DNA of 64,000 nucleotides from Streptomyces aureoverticillatus (GCF_014649395.1 NZ_BMSY01000005.1:434001-498000), one strand, 5' to 3'. Positions 1 through 8,036 are shown, counted from the first letter of the stretch. Translations and numbers: made by a program. The notes: a model not told the origin generated them from the sequence alone.

Positions 1-1252
1 CGTCGACGAAGATCTCGTCGCCGCCGCCCACGCACTCGGTGACGTCGTCGCCGGTCAGCTCGACGTGGATGCCGCCCGGGTGCGTGCCGAGCGCCTTGTG
101 CACCTCGAAGAAGCCCTTGACCTCGTCGAGCACGTCGTCGAAGCGGCGGGTCTTGTGGCCGGAGGCCGCCTCGTAGGTGTTGCCGTGCATCGGGTCGGTG
201 ATCCAGGCGACGGTCGCGCCGGAGGCGGTGACCTTCTCGACCAGCTCGGGGAGCCGGTCGCGGATCTTGTCCGCGCCCATCCGGACGATGAACGTCAGAC
301 GGCCGGGCTCGCGGTCCGGGTCGAGGCGGTCGATGTACTGCAGCGCCTCCTCGGCCGTCGTCGTCGGGCCGAGCTTGATGCCGATCGGGTTGCGGATCCG
401 CGAGGCGAACTCGATGTGCGCGCCGTCCAGTTGACGGGTGCGCTCGCCGATCCAGACCATGTGGCCGGAGACGTCGTACAGATCGCCGGTGCGCGAGTCC
501 ACGCGGGTCAGCGCCGACTCGTAGTCGAGAAGGAGCGCCTCGTGCGAGGCGTAGAACTCGACCGTCTTGAACTCCTCCGGGTCGGCCCCGCAGGCGTGCA
601 TGAAGTTCAGCGCCTGGTCGATCTCGCGCGCCAGCTGCTCGTAGCGCTGGCCGGACGGGGACGACTTCACGAAGTCCTGGTTCCAGGCGTGCACCTGGCG
701 CAGGTCGGCGTAGCCGCCGGTGGTGAAGGCACGCACCAGGTTGAGCGTGGACGCGGAGGCGTTGTACATCCGCTTCAGGCGCTCGGGGTCCGGGACGCGG
801 GCCGCCTCGGTGAAGTCGAAGCCGTTGACGGAGTCGCCGCGGTACGTCGGCAGGGTCACGCCGTCGCGGGTCTCGGTCGACTTGGAGCGGGGCTTCGAGT
901 ACTGGCCGGCGATCCGGCCGACCTTCACGACCGGCACGGAGGCGGCGTACGTGAGCACGGCGCCCATCTGGAGCAGGGTCTTGAGCTTGGCGCGGATGTG
1001 CTCGGCGCTCACGGCGTCGAACGACTCGGCGCAGTCGCCGCCCTGGAGGAGGAACGCCTCTCCCTTGGCGACAGAGGCCAGGCGGGCGCGCAGCTGGTCG
1101 CACTCGCCCGCGAAGACGAGCGGCGGATACGACTCGAGGTCCGCGATCACATCGCGCAGAGCCTCGGCATCGGGGTACTCGGGCTGCTGCGCCGCGGGCA
1201 GGTCTCGCCAGGTGTTGCCAGCGCTCGCGCTGGTCTTAGCGTTCACGGTCAC
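1..1252 (-). CDS. aroH: Class II 3-deoxy-7-phosphoheptulonate (DAHP) synthase, C-terminus cut by window edge
   Basis: Condenses phosphoenolpyruvate and erythrose 4-phosphate in the first step of the shikimate pathway. The visible 417 codons read as a plant/actinobacterial class II enzyme. Near the N-terminus are GECDQLRARL and LLQGGDCAESF, whose Cys is the metal ligand of the family. Further on are KPRSKSTETRDG, NEAR-end HGNTYEAASGHKTR and ELTGDDVTECVGG. The family is about 450 residues long, so only the last few dozen are missing to the left. The start is taken as GTG at 1252 (VTVNAKTSA); a second in-frame GTG lies two codons later. The SRPBCC/DUF2867 gene upstream on the same strand ends only 34 bases away, so shared transcription is possible. 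Anthranilate synthase lies 2 kb away on the other strand, which fits a role in Trp supply. The family assignment is certain; the gene name follows Streptomyces usage. Confidence 0.96.
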   Translation of the reverse strand, partial: MTVNAKTSASAGNTWRDLPAAQQPEYPDAEALRDVIADLESYPPLVFAGECDQLRARLASVAKGEAFLLQGGDCAESFDAVSAEHIRAKLKTLLQMGAVLTYAASVPVVKVGRIAGQYSKPRSKSTETRDGVTLPTYRGDSVNGFDFTEAARVPDPERLKRMYNASASTLNLVRAFTTGGYADLRQVHAWNQDFVKSSPSGQRYEQLAREIDQALNFMHACGADPEEFKTVEFYASHEALLLDYESALTRVDSRTGDLYDVSGHMVWIGERTRQLDGAHIEFASRIRNPIGIKLGPTTTAEEALQYIDRLDPDREPGRLTFIVRMGADKIRDRLPELVEKVTASGATVAWITDPMHGNTYEAASGHKTRRFDDVLDEVKGFFEVHKALGTHPGGIHVELTGDDVTECVGGGDEIFVD

Positions 1253-1286
1253 GCGTCAACCCTACGGGGTCCGCACCGCCGTCCAT

Positions 1287-2207
1287 TCACCCGCTCACAA
1301 AGTGAGACGGGTCAGACACCCGGCGCGCGGCCTCCCGCTCCGCCGCGCTCGGCGCCGCCAGGGCGAGGGCCCGATGCGTGCGCCGCAGCATCAGGCGGGC
1401 CATGAAGGGGTGGGCGAGCCGGACCACGGACCAGTACAGGCGGCCGCGGCGGGTGTCGGGGCGGGCGTACGTGCTGAGCGTGACGTGCTGGTCGTCGACC
1501 AGGATGGAGGCGCGGGCCGTCAGGCCGGCGATGTCCACCTGGAGCAGCAGCTCGCCGCCCGCGCAGCCGAGGACGGGGAAGTCCTCGCGCAGCATGGGGG
1601 CCCAGGCGCGCGGTTCGCGGGGCAGCCCGGGGAGCATCCGCATGCGGTACGCGTCCTGGTAGGCGGGCCGGTCGAGGGAGCCGCGGAGCAGCTTGGCGCC
1701 TTCGGGCACGGCGACCGTCTCGGGTCGGTCCCAGTCGAGGGCGTTCAGCAGGCGCACCCACCGCGACCAGCGCACGGGGCGCACGCAGCCGCCCGTCGCC
1801 ACCCGCTCGGCGTTGTCGAAGACCTCCTCGATGATCGTGTCGTGCAACGGCCGGACGACCGTCGGCCACAGGATCCGGTCCATGCCCCGAGGCTCGGTCT
1901 CCAGGACGTGCCGCACGCGGCAGCGCCGCTCCCCCAGGGGCTCGACGGAGATCTCGTGGAAGCCGTTGTCCGGGTCGGTGAAGTCGAAGCGGACCCGGCG
2001 GCCCGGTTCGTACTCCGTCACCGTGTACCTCACCGGGCCGTGGCCGCCGATGACGCCGACCGCGAGCGGCCGGTCGAAGATCATGGCGTCCCAGGCCGGG
2101 GTCGGGAAGATCGGGTCGTCGGCGGCGGAGAGCCGGTCGAACAGCGCCCCCACGACCGCCGCCGGGGCCTTGATCACTCGCTCGTGCTCATTGCGTACGA
2201 CACCCAC
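1287..2207 (-). CDS. SRPBCC / DUF2867-type protein
   Basis: A 306-residue soluble protein starting at GTG 2207, with a strong GGAGGT ribosome site just upstream. The first 140 residues look like a START/polyketide-cyclase (SRPBCC) fold: it opens HERVIKAPAAVVGALFDRL and continues with strands such as RYTVTEYEPGRRVRFDF. The C-terminal half, with WVRLLNALDWDRPE and YRMRMLPGLPREPRAWAPMLREDFP patches, resembles the DUF2867 family. Such proteins bind small hydrophobic ligands; the ligand here is unknown. It is divergent from a TetR regulator, and the 51-base gap carries two palindromes, so it is probably repressed by that regulator. No catalytic residues can be named. Confidence 0.8.
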   Translation of the reverse strand: MGVVRNEHERVIKAPAAVVGALFDRLSAADDPIFPTPAWDAMIFDRPLAVGVIGGHGPVRYTVTEYEPGRRVRFDFTDPDNGFHEISVEPLGERRCRVRHVLETEPRGMDRILWPTVVRPLHDTIIEEVFDNAERVATGGCVRPVRWSRWVRLLNALDWDRPETVAVPEGAKLLRGSLDRPAYQDAYRMRMLPGLPREPRAWAPMLREDFPVLGCAGGELLLQVDIAGLTARASILVDDQHVTLSTYARPDTRRGRLYWSVVRLAHPFMARLMLRRTHRALALAAPSAAEREAARRVSDPSHFVSG

Positions 2208-2217
2208 GGCGCACCTC

Positions 2218-2253
2218 CATACGCTGGCGTATGGTCAACCATACGGTACCGTA
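2218..2253. promoter_or_regulatory. Twin palindromic operators between SRPBCC gene and tetR
   Basis: The 51-base divergent gap contains two inverted repeats. The first, at 2218-2233, has arms CATACGC and GCGTATG around a TG centre. The second, at 2242-2253, is the perfect 12-base palindrome TACGGTACCGTA. Both are built from the same ATACG/CGTAT core, and the second ends five bases before the regulator's start codon. This arrangement is typical of a TetR repressor controlling itself and a divergent target. The binding role is inferred. Confidence 0.6.
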
Positions 2254-2258
2254 CGGTC

Positions 2259-2867
2259 ATGGCGCAACGGCAGAAGAAGACAGCGACCGCGGACGCGCGG
2301 AAGGCCGCGGCGAAGCCCCGGCTGTCCGCTCAGGACTGGGCCGACGCCGCGCTCGCGGCCATCGGCGAGGGCGGGCTCGCGGCCGTCGCCGTGGAGCCGC
2401 TCGCGGTCCGGCTCGGCACCACCAAGGGCAGCTTCTACTGGCACTTCGCGAACCGTGACGCCCTGATCGAGGCCGCCCTCGACCGCTGGGCGGAGCTCCA
2501 CACCGAGGGGGTCATCAGCGAGGTCGAGGCGGAGCCGGACATCCGCGCGCGCGTCCGGCTGCTGTTCGCCGAGGCCGTCGGCTCGGCGTCCTCCGACCCG
2601 CTGGAGGTCTCACTGCTCGCGACCGCCTCGCACCCCAAGGTCGCGGCGGCGCTGCGCCGGGTCACCGAGCGCCGGGTGGCGTACGTCGCCGGCCTCTTCG
2701 CCGACCTCGGCTTCCCGGCGGCCGAGGCGCGCCGCCGAGGACTGCTCGCGTACACGGTCTATCTGGGGCACGCCCAGCTCGGGCACGCGGCGCCTTCGGT
2801 GCTGCCGGGCGAGGACGAGTTCGGCGCCTACCTGGACGAGGCCCTTGACCTCCTGATGAGGCGCTGA
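2259..2867 (+). CDS. TetR/AcrR-family transcriptional regulator
   Basis: A 202-residue one-component regulator. The N-terminal helix-turn-helix spans about residues 22-68: LSAQDWADAALAAIGEGG, then VEPLAVRLGTTKGSFYWHF and the ANRDALIEAALD helix that closes the TetR_N domain. The C-terminal part is an all-helical ligand domain with no recognisable effector. The start ATG at 2259 has no clear Shine-Dalgarno sequence, because a palindrome occupies the space, so translation may be leaderless or nearly so. It diverges from the SRPBCC gene, its likely target. The trpL attenuator begins 30 bases downstream; nothing ties this regulator to tryptophan. Confidence 0.9.
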   Translation: MAQRQKKTATADARKAAAKPRLSAQDWADAALAAIGEGGLAAVAVEPLAVRLGTTKGSFYWHFANRDALIEAALDRWAELHTEGVISEVEAEPDIRARVRLLFAEAVGSASSDPLEVSLLATASHPKVAAALRRVTERRVAYVAGLFADLGFPAAEARRRGLLAYTVYLGHAQLGHAAPSVLPGEDEFGAYLDEALDLLMRR

Positions 2868-2884
2868 GGCCCACGACGATGCGC

Positions 2885-2890
2885 TAAGGT
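2885..2890 (+). promoter_or_regulatory. Candidate -10 element for leaderless trpL transcript
   Basis: TAAGGT fits the streptomycete sigma-HrdB -10 pattern TANNNT. Its last base lies eight bases before the A of the trpL start codon at 2898, so transcription from it would begin at or next to that A. No convincing -35 hexamer is found at 17-18 bases spacing. The promoter call is inference. Confidence 0.4.
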
Positions 2891-2897
2891 GCGGGGC

Positions 2898-2954
2898 ATG
2901 TTCGCGCATTCGACCCGCACCTGGTGGTGGCCCGCTCTCCCGGCGGCCCACTGA
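2898..2954 (+). CDS. trpL: Trp leader peptide (attenuation control of trpEG)
   Basis: An 18-codon leader reading MFAHSTRTWWWPALPAAH with three adjacent Trp codons at 2922-2930. Twenty-one bases after its stop codon begins a strong intrinsic terminator hairpin, and the fused anthranilate synthase starts 133 bases after the stop. A ribosome stalled on the Trp codons when charged tRNA-Trp is scarce would prevent terminator folding and let transcription enter trpEG. An 18-residue leader with three tandem Trp codons is what I recall for the attenuated Streptomyces venezuelae trpE(G) gene. No Shine-Dalgarno sequence precedes the ATG, which suggests a leaderless start. Confidence 0.9.
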   Translation: MFAHSTRTWWWPALPAAH

Positions 2955-2975
2955 CTGCGCGTACCCACGTATCGC

Positions 2976-3007
2976 GAAGGCCGCCCGAGGGGCGGCCTTC
3001 AGTGTTT
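2976..3007 (+). terminator. trp attenuator hairpin
   Basis: A perfect 10-bp stem, GAAGGCCGCC at 2976-2985 pairing with GGCGGCCTTC at 2991-3000 across a five-base loop, is followed by a short T-rich stretch (AGTGTTTT). It lies between trpL and trpEG on the same strand, so it is the terminator arm of the attenuator. A competing antiterminator must involve the region around the Trp codons but was not modelled. Confidence 0.85.
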
Positions 3008-3087
3008 TCGGGGTGTTCCGGGTCCTTCCGGAAGCGAACCGGGCCGGGCCGTTCCTCTCGCACCGCTCACGAGAAGGAACGACACCC

Positions 3088-5022
3088 ATGGACCTGCGAA
3101 ACCTGCTGACCGACGACCGCCCCTTCGCCCTGCTGCGCCGCCGCACCCCGGGCCGTGACCACGACACGGTGGAGGTGCTGGTCGGCCCCGTGGCGACGTA
3201 CGAACGGCTCGCCGACCTGCCCGAAGGGCTCGCGCTCGTGCCCTTCCGTCAGATCGAGGAGCGCGGCTTCGACGTGACGGACGACGGCACCCCGCTCAGT
3301 GCCCTCGTCCCCGAGGAGTCGTACGAACTGCCGCTCGCCGAGGCCCTGTCGGCGCTGCCCGCCCACGACGTGCGCGTGACGGGCGGTGCCTTCGACGTGA
3401 GCGACGAGGCGTACGCGCGGACCGTCGACCGGGTGCTGCGCGAGGAGATCGGCCGGGGCGAGGGCGCGAACTTCGTGATCCGGCGGACCTACCGCGGCGA
3501 GATCCCCGGGTTCGGGCGGGCCGACGCGCTCGCCCTGTTCCGGCGGCTGCTCGTCGGTGAGCGCGGCGCGTACTGGACGTTCGTCGTGCACACCGGGGAC
3601 CGCACGCTGGTCGGCGCGAGCCCCGAAGCGCATGTGCGGATGTCCGGCGGGACGGTCGTGATGAACCCGATCAGCGGGACGTACCGCTATCCGCCCGAGG
3701 GCCCCACGGCCGACGGTCTGCTGTCCTTCCTCGCCGACGGCAAGGAGACCGAGGAGCTGTCGATGGTCGTCGACGAGGAGCTGAAGATGATGTGCACCGT
3801 CGGCGACCGGGGCGGTGTGGTGGTCGGGCCCCGGCTGAAGGAGATGGCCCATCTCGCGCACACCGAGTACGAGTTGCGGGGCCGCTCGACGCTGGACTTG
3901 CGGGAGGTGCTGAAGGAGACCATGTTCGCGGCGACGGTCACCGGCTCGCCGGTGCAGAACGCGTGCCGGGTCATCCGGCGGCACGAGTCGGGCGGGCGGG
4001 GCTACTACGCGGGCGCGCTCGCGCTGATCGGGCGGGACGCCAACGGCGCGGGGACCCTCGACTCACCGATCCTCATCCGCACCGCCGACATCGACGCGCG
4101 CGGCGGGCTGCGGGTGCCGGTCGGGGCGACGCTGGTGCGCGGCTCGGACCCGGCGGGCGAGGTGGCGGAGACGCACGCGAAGGCGGCGGGCGTGCTTGCC
4201 GCGCTCGGGGTGCGGCCCGGTCGCCCGCGGCACGAGAGCGCGCGGCCCGCGCTCGCCGACGATCCGCGGGTGCGGGCGGCCCTGGACGGGCGGCGGGCGG
4301 GGCTCGCGCCGTTCTGGCTGCGGATGCAGAACGGGGTCTCCCCTGCTCGAACGGAGTTGAGAGCTTGGGGAAGGGGGGACGAGCCGTCCGGGCACGCGCT
4401 GGTGGTCGACGGGGAGGACACGTTCACGGCGATGCTCGCGCACGTGCTGCGCTCGTCGGGTCTGACGGTGACCGTGCGGCGGTACGACGAAGGGGGCCTG
4501 GCGGACGCCGTGTTGACGCACGAGGGCCCGGTCGTGCTCGGCCCCGGCCCCGGCGACCCGTCCGACATCGGCGTCGGCGGCGACCCGAAGATGCGGTTCC
4601 TGCGGGCGCTCGCGGCGGAGCTGATCCGCGGTCACCGGCATCCGGTGCTCGGGGTGTGCCTGGGCCACGAGCTGATCGCGGCCGAGCTGGGCCTGGAGAT
4701 CGTACGCAAGGAGGTCCCGTACCAGGGCGCGCAGACGACCGTCGACCTGTTCGGGCGCGCGGAGACCGTCGGCTTCTACAACAGCTTCGTGGCGCGCTGC
4801 GACGACGAGGCCGCGGCGGAGCTGGCCGCGCACGGCATCGAGGTCAGCAGGGACGCGGTGAGCGGTGAGGTGCACGCCGTGCGCGGGCGAGGGTTCGCGG
4901 GCGTGCAGTTCCACCCGGAGTCGGTGCTCTCGCTGCGCGGGACGGCGATCGTGCGCGAACTGCTCGGTCAGTTGGCCGGGGCGGCGGGCACCAGGACGTT
5001 CTCGGAGCGGCGGCCCGCCTGA
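3088..5022 (+). CDS. trpEG: Fused anthranilate synthase TrpE-TrpG (chorismate to anthranilate)
   Basis: A single 644-residue polypeptide carrying both subunits of anthranilate synthase. Residues 1 to about 410 are the chorismate-binding component I: GASPEAHVRMSGG, MNPISGTYRYP, KETEELSMVVDEELKMM and ATVTGSPVQNACRVI. Residues from about 437 on are the class I glutamine amidotransferase, with oxyanion strand VVLGPGPGDPSDI, nucleophile motif VLGVCLGHELIA and the GVQFHPES His/Glu pair. The start ATG is at 3088, with AGAAGGA upstream. The linker (residues about 416-430, GVSPARTELRAWGRG) is encoded by a 45-base interspersed repeat that stays in frame. The 3' end overlaps the convergent hydroxyacid dehydrogenase gene by 55 bases. 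Expression is controlled by the upstream Trp attenuator. Confidence 0.97.
   Translation: MDLRNLLTDDRPFALLRRRTPGRDHDTVEVLVGPVATYERLADLPEGLALVPFRQIEERGFDVTDDGTPLSALVPEESYELPLAEALSALPAHDVRVTGGAFDVSDEAYARTVDRVLREEIGRGEGANFVIRRTYRGEIPGFGRADALALFRRLLVGERGAYWTFVVHTGDRTLVGASPEAHVRMSGGTVVMNPISGTYRYPPEGPTADGLLSFLADGKETEELSMVVDEELKMMCTVGDRGGVVVGPRLKEMAHLAHTEYELRGRSTLDLREVLKETMFAATVTGSPVQNACRVIRRHESGGRGYYAGALALIGRDANGAGTLDSPILIRTADIDARGGLRVPVGATLVRGSDPAGEVAETHAKAAGVLAALGVRPGRPRHESARPALADDPRVRAALDGRRAGLAPFWLRMQNGVSPARTELRAWGRGDEPSGHALVVDGEDTFTAMLAHVLRSSGLTVTVRRYDEGGLADAVLTHEGPVVLGPGPGDPSDIGVGGDPKMRFLRALAAELIRGHRHPVLGVCLGHELIAAELGLEIVRKEVPYQGAQTTVDLFGRAETVGFYNSFVARCDDEAAAELAAHGIEVSRDAVSGEVHAVRGRGFAGVQFHPESVLSLRGTAIVRELLGQLAGAAGTRTFSERRPA
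4334..4378 (+). repeat. Interspersed repeat family A, in-frame copy inside trpEG
   Basis: About 45 bases with the core TCCCCTGCTCGA, then GAGAGCTTGGGGAAGGG, closely matching the intergenic copy at 15858-15900 read on the other strand. The two copies share the whole core with only a few substitutions in the middle. The element length is a multiple of three and contains no stop in this frame, so the host protein gains about 15 residues between its two domains. Confidence 0.85.
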
Positions 5023-5981
5023 TAGTCGAGGACGTTCTGGACGGTGGTCTCGATGATCTGGCTGACCGCGTCGACGGTGTAGTACGCCTGGTGCGAGGTG
5101 ACCACGACGTTCGGGAAGGTGACGAGGCGGGCCAGGGTGTCGTCCTCGACGGCCTCCAGGGACTTGTCGAGGAAGAACAGCCCGGCCTCGGCCTCGTACA
5201 CGTCGAGGCCGACGCCCGTGAAGCGGCCCGCGCGCAGCTCGCGCACGAGGGCGTCGGTGTCGATGAGGCCGCCGCGGCTCGAGTTCACGAGGATCGCGTC
5301 GTCCTTCATGGCGCGCAGGGCGTTCGCGTCGATGAGGTGCCGCGTCGCGGGCAGCAGCGGTACGTGCAGGCTGATCAGGTCGGACTCGGCGAACAGCCGC
5401 TCCTTGTCGTCGACGTCGACGTACGTCATGCCGAGCTCGACGCAGGCCGGGTTCTGGGTGACGTCCCAGCCCAGCAGCTTCATCCCGAAGCCGTGCGCGA
5501 TCCGGGTGAACGCCTCGCCGATCTTGCCGGTGCCGAGGACGCCGGCGGTGCGGCCGCGCAGGTCGCGCCCCATCAGGCCGTCGAGGCGGAAGTCGAAGTC
5601 GCGGGTGCGGTTGCTGGCGCGGACGATGCGGCGGTTGACCGCGGTCGCCAGGGTCCAGGCGAACTCGGCGACGGAGTACGGCGAGTAGTACGAGACCCGG
5701 GCGACCGTCAGGCCCAGGCGCTCGGCGACCTGGAGGTCGATGTTGTTGAAGCCGGTGGAGCGCTGGGCGATCATCTGGGTGCCGCCGGCGGCGAGGGTCT
5801 GCAGGACGCGGTTGTCCAGGCTGGCGTTGACGCTGGTCGAGATGATCTCGTAGCCGGCGGCGATGGGGGCGGTGTCCTCGCTCAGGAAGACGTCCAGGCA
5901 GCGGATGTCGTGGTGCGGGGCGAAGGCCTTCTCGATGAGGGGGCGCTCGTCCGCCTGGACGCCGAAGGCGAGGATCTCCAC
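4968..5981 (-). CDS. D-2-hydroxyacid dehydrogenase (D-lactate dehydrogenase type)
   Basis: A 337-residue NAD-dependent dehydrogenase, probably interconverting a D-2-hydroxyacid such as D-lactate with its 2-oxoacid. Visible signatures are the catalytic-domain stretch STGFNNIDLQVAERLGLTVARV, the nucleotide-binding GVLGTGKIGEAFTRIAHGFGMKLLGWDV, the NSSRGGLIDTDALVRELRAGRFTGVGLDVYE family pattern with its catalytic Arg, and the terminal catalytic His of VVVTSHQAYYT. The start is GTG at 5981 with GGGAG eight bases upstream. The gene converges on trpEG with a 55-base overlap. The exact substrate cannot be read from sequence. Confidence 0.92.
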   Translation of the reverse strand: MEILAFGVQADERPLIEKAFAPHHDIRCLDVFLSEDTAPIAAGYEIISTSVNASLDNRVLQTLAAGGTQMIAQRSTGFNNIDLQVAERLGLTVARVSYYSPYSVAEFAWTLATAVNRRIVRASNRTRDFDFRLDGLMGRDLRGRTAGVLGTGKIGEAFTRIAHGFGMKLLGWDVTQNPACVELGMTYVDVDDKERLFAESDLISLHVPLLPATRHLIDANALRAMKDDAILVNSSRGGLIDTDALVRELRAGRFTGVGLDVYEAEAGLFFLDKSLEAVEDDTLARLVTFPNVVVTSHQAYYTVDAVSQIIETTVQNVLDYQAGRRSENVLVPAAPAN

Positions 5982-6081
5982 GGTGACACTCCCGTTTGGG
6001 GTACGCAGGTCCTGTACGGGGTGAATATACGTTTCCGGAGGTTCTGGCGCCCCACGAGAGAGTGGGTGGGAAGGATCGGCG

Positions 6082-7110
6082 TCAGCCGAAGAAGACGCCC
6101 ACCTCCTCGTAGAGGGCGGGGTCCACCGTCTTGAGGCGGGCGGTCGCCTCGGCGATGGGGACGCGGACGATGTCCGTGCCGCGCAGGGCGACCATCTTGC
6201 CGAAGTCCCCGTCCCGTACGGCGTCGATGGCGTGGAGGCCGAAGCGGGTGGCGAGCCAGCGGTCGAACGCGCTGGGCGTGCCCCCGCGCTGGACGTGACC
6301 GAGGACGGTCGTACGGGCCTCCTTGCCCGTGCGCCGCTCGACCTCCTTGGCCAGCCACTCCCCCACCCCGGACAGCCGCACATGCCCGAAGGAGTCGAGC
6401 GTGCCGTCCTTCAGGACCATCTCGCCGTCCTTGGGCATCGCCCCCTCGGCGACGACGACGATCGGCGCGTACGACGCCTTGAAGCGCGAGGTGACCCAGG
6501 CGCACACCTGGTCGACGTCGAAGCGCTGCTCCGGGATGAGGATGACGTTGGCACCGCCGGCGAGGCCGGAGTGCAGCGCGATCCACCCGGCGTGGCGGCC
6601 CATGACCTCCACGACGAGGACGCGCATGTGCGACTCGGCGGTGGTGTGGAGGCGGTCGATGGCCTCCGTGGCGATGCCCACCGCCGTGTCGAACCCGAAG
6701 GTGTAGTCCGTGGCGGACAGGTCGTTGTCGATGGTCTTCGGTACGCCGACGACGGGCACGCCGTACTCGTCGGTCAGGCGTGCGGCGACGCCGAGGGTGT
6801 CCTCGCCGCCGATGGCGATGAGCGCGTCGACCTCCTGCTTGGCGAGGTTCTCCTTGATGCGCCGGATGCCGTTCTCGACCTTGAGGGGGTTGGTGCGCGA
6901 GGAACCGAGGATGGTGCCGCCGCGGGGCAGGATGCCGCGCACGGCCGGGATGTCGAGCTGGACGGTGTCGCCTTCGAGCGGTCCGCGCCAGCCGTCGCGG
7001 AAGCCCACGAAGTCGTACCCGTACTCCTGTACGCCCTTGCGGACGACGCCCCGGATGACGGCATTGAGCCCGGGGCAGTCGCCGCCTCCGGTCAGAACTC
7101 CGACCCGCAT
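6082..7110 (-). CDS. pfkA: 6-phosphofructokinase, with PPi-type residues at the donor site
   Basis: Phosphorylates fructose 6-phosphate in glycolysis. The 342-residue length fits a group III actinobacterial enzyme. Motifs are the N-terminal GVLTGGGDCPGLNAVIRG phosphate loop, GGEDT at residues 101-105, catalytic PKTIDNDL with Asp128, EVMGRHAGWIAL and GHVQRGGTPSAFDR. The residue aligned with Escherichia coli Gly104 is Asp104, and the one aligned with Gly124 is Lys125. This Asp/Lys pair is associated with pyrophosphate-dependent enzymes such as that of Amycolatopsis methanolica, whereas characterised Streptomyces ATP enzymes keep Gly104. The donor is therefore uncertain. The ATG start at 7110 follows AAGGGACATTTCC. 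Confidence 0.95.
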   Translation of the reverse strand: MRVGVLTGGGDCPGLNAVIRGVVRKGVQEYGYDFVGFRDGWRGPLEGDTVQLDIPAVRGILPRGGTILGSSRTNPLKVENGIRRIKENLAKQEVDALIAIGGEDTLGVAARLTDEYGVPVVGVPKTIDNDLSATDYTFGFDTAVGIATEAIDRLHTTAESHMRVLVVEVMGRHAGWIALHSGLAGGANVILIPEQRFDVDQVCAWVTSRFKASYAPIVVVAEGAMPKDGEMVLKDGTLDSFGHVRLSGVGEWLAKEVERRTGKEARTTVLGHVQRGGTPSAFDRWLATRFGLHAIDAVRDGDFGKMVALRGTDIVRVPIAEATARLKTVDPALYEEVGVFFG

Positions 7111-7286
7111 GGAAATGTCCCTTCGCCACAGTTGCGCTGACGCGGGCCACGCTAATGGTGATCCGCGTCACTCCGGCATGGGACGAACGGTGAATTCCGG
7201 GACGAGGTCCGGAAGTTGTGGTGGAGCGGGCAGGTCCGGTTCACCCGAAGGAGGTCACGCGCCGGGGCGCGCGCGGGCCCGGAGGG

Positions 7287-8036
7287 TCACGCTCCGGCGG
7301 ACTCGTCGGTGTCCAGGCCGCGCTCGATCGCGTACCGCACCAGCTCCACGCGGTTGTGCAACTGGAGCTTGCCGAGGGTGTTCTGGACGTGGTTCTGCAC
7401 CGTGCGGTGCGAGATGACCAGGCGCTCGGCGATCTGCTTGTAGCTGAGGCCCTTGGCGACCAGGCGGAGCACCTCGGTCTCGCGGTCGGTCAGGCGCGGC
7501 GCCCCCGGCTCGTCGGGGGTGGCGGGCGCGGGCTCGGAGGCCAGGCGCCGGTACTCGCCGAGGACCAGGCCCGCGAGGCCGGGCGTGAAGACGGCGTCGC
7601 CGACGGCCGTGCGGCCCACCGCGTCGATCAGCTCGGCGGTGGACGCGGACTTCAGGAGGTACCCGGTGGCGCCGGACTTGACCGCCTCCAGGACGTCCGC
7701 GTGCTCGCCGCTGGCCGACAGCACGAGGACCCGCAGCGCGGGGTTGGCGCCGACGAGTTCCTTGCACACCTGCACGCCGGGCTTCAGCGGCAGGTTCAGG
7801 TCCAGGACGAGGACGTCCGGCGCGGCGGCGTGCGCGCGGCGCACCGCCTGCTCGCCGTCGCCCGCGGTCGCCACCACGTCGAACCCGGACTCGGCCAGGT
7901 CCCGGGCGACGGCGTCGCGCCACATCGGGTGGTCGTCGACGACCATCACCTTGACGGGCGCGGCGGCGTCCTCCCCGGCCGTCTCCGCCCCGCTCCGCTC
8001 GTCGCGCTCGCCGCTCCGGCTGCTCTCGCTGCTCAT
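7287..8036 (-). CDS. macR: NarL/LuxR-type response regulator (probable MacR)
   Basis: A 249-residue response regulator. The receiver domain (residues about 30-145) has the acidic pair in VMVVDDHPMW, the phospho-acceptor in VLVLDLNLP and Lys in GYLLKSAS. The C-terminal LuxR helix-turn-helix begins LTDRETEVLRLVAKGLS and includes ISHRTVQNHVQNTLGKL. The ATG start overlaps the stop of the histidine kinase gene by four bases (ATGA), so the two are translationally coupled. Position next to the pfk and glkA loci and domain type match SCO2120/SCO2121 of Streptomyces coelicolor, known as MacRS and linked to morphogenesis and actinorhodin control. The homology is inferred from context and memory, not an alignment. 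Confidence 0.88.
   Translation of the reverse strand: MSSESSRSGERDERSGAETAGEDAAAPVKVMVVDDHPMWRDAVARDLAESGFDVVATAGDGEQAVRRAHAAAPDVLVLDLNLPLKPGVQVCKELVGANPALRVLVLSASGEHADVLEAVKSGATGYLLKSASTAELIDAVGRTAVGDAVFTPGLAGLVLGEYRRLASEPAPATPDEPGAPRLTDRETEVLRLVAKGLSYKQIAERLVISHRTVQNHVQNTLGKLQLHNRVELVRYAIERGLDTDESAGA

Noticed and set aside
720..2867. A 715-codon plus-strand open frame across the DAHP synthase and SRPBCC genes
   Set aside because: It is antisense to well-identified proteins for most of its length. Only its last 202 codons, the TetR regulator from 2259, have family motifs and proper codon use.
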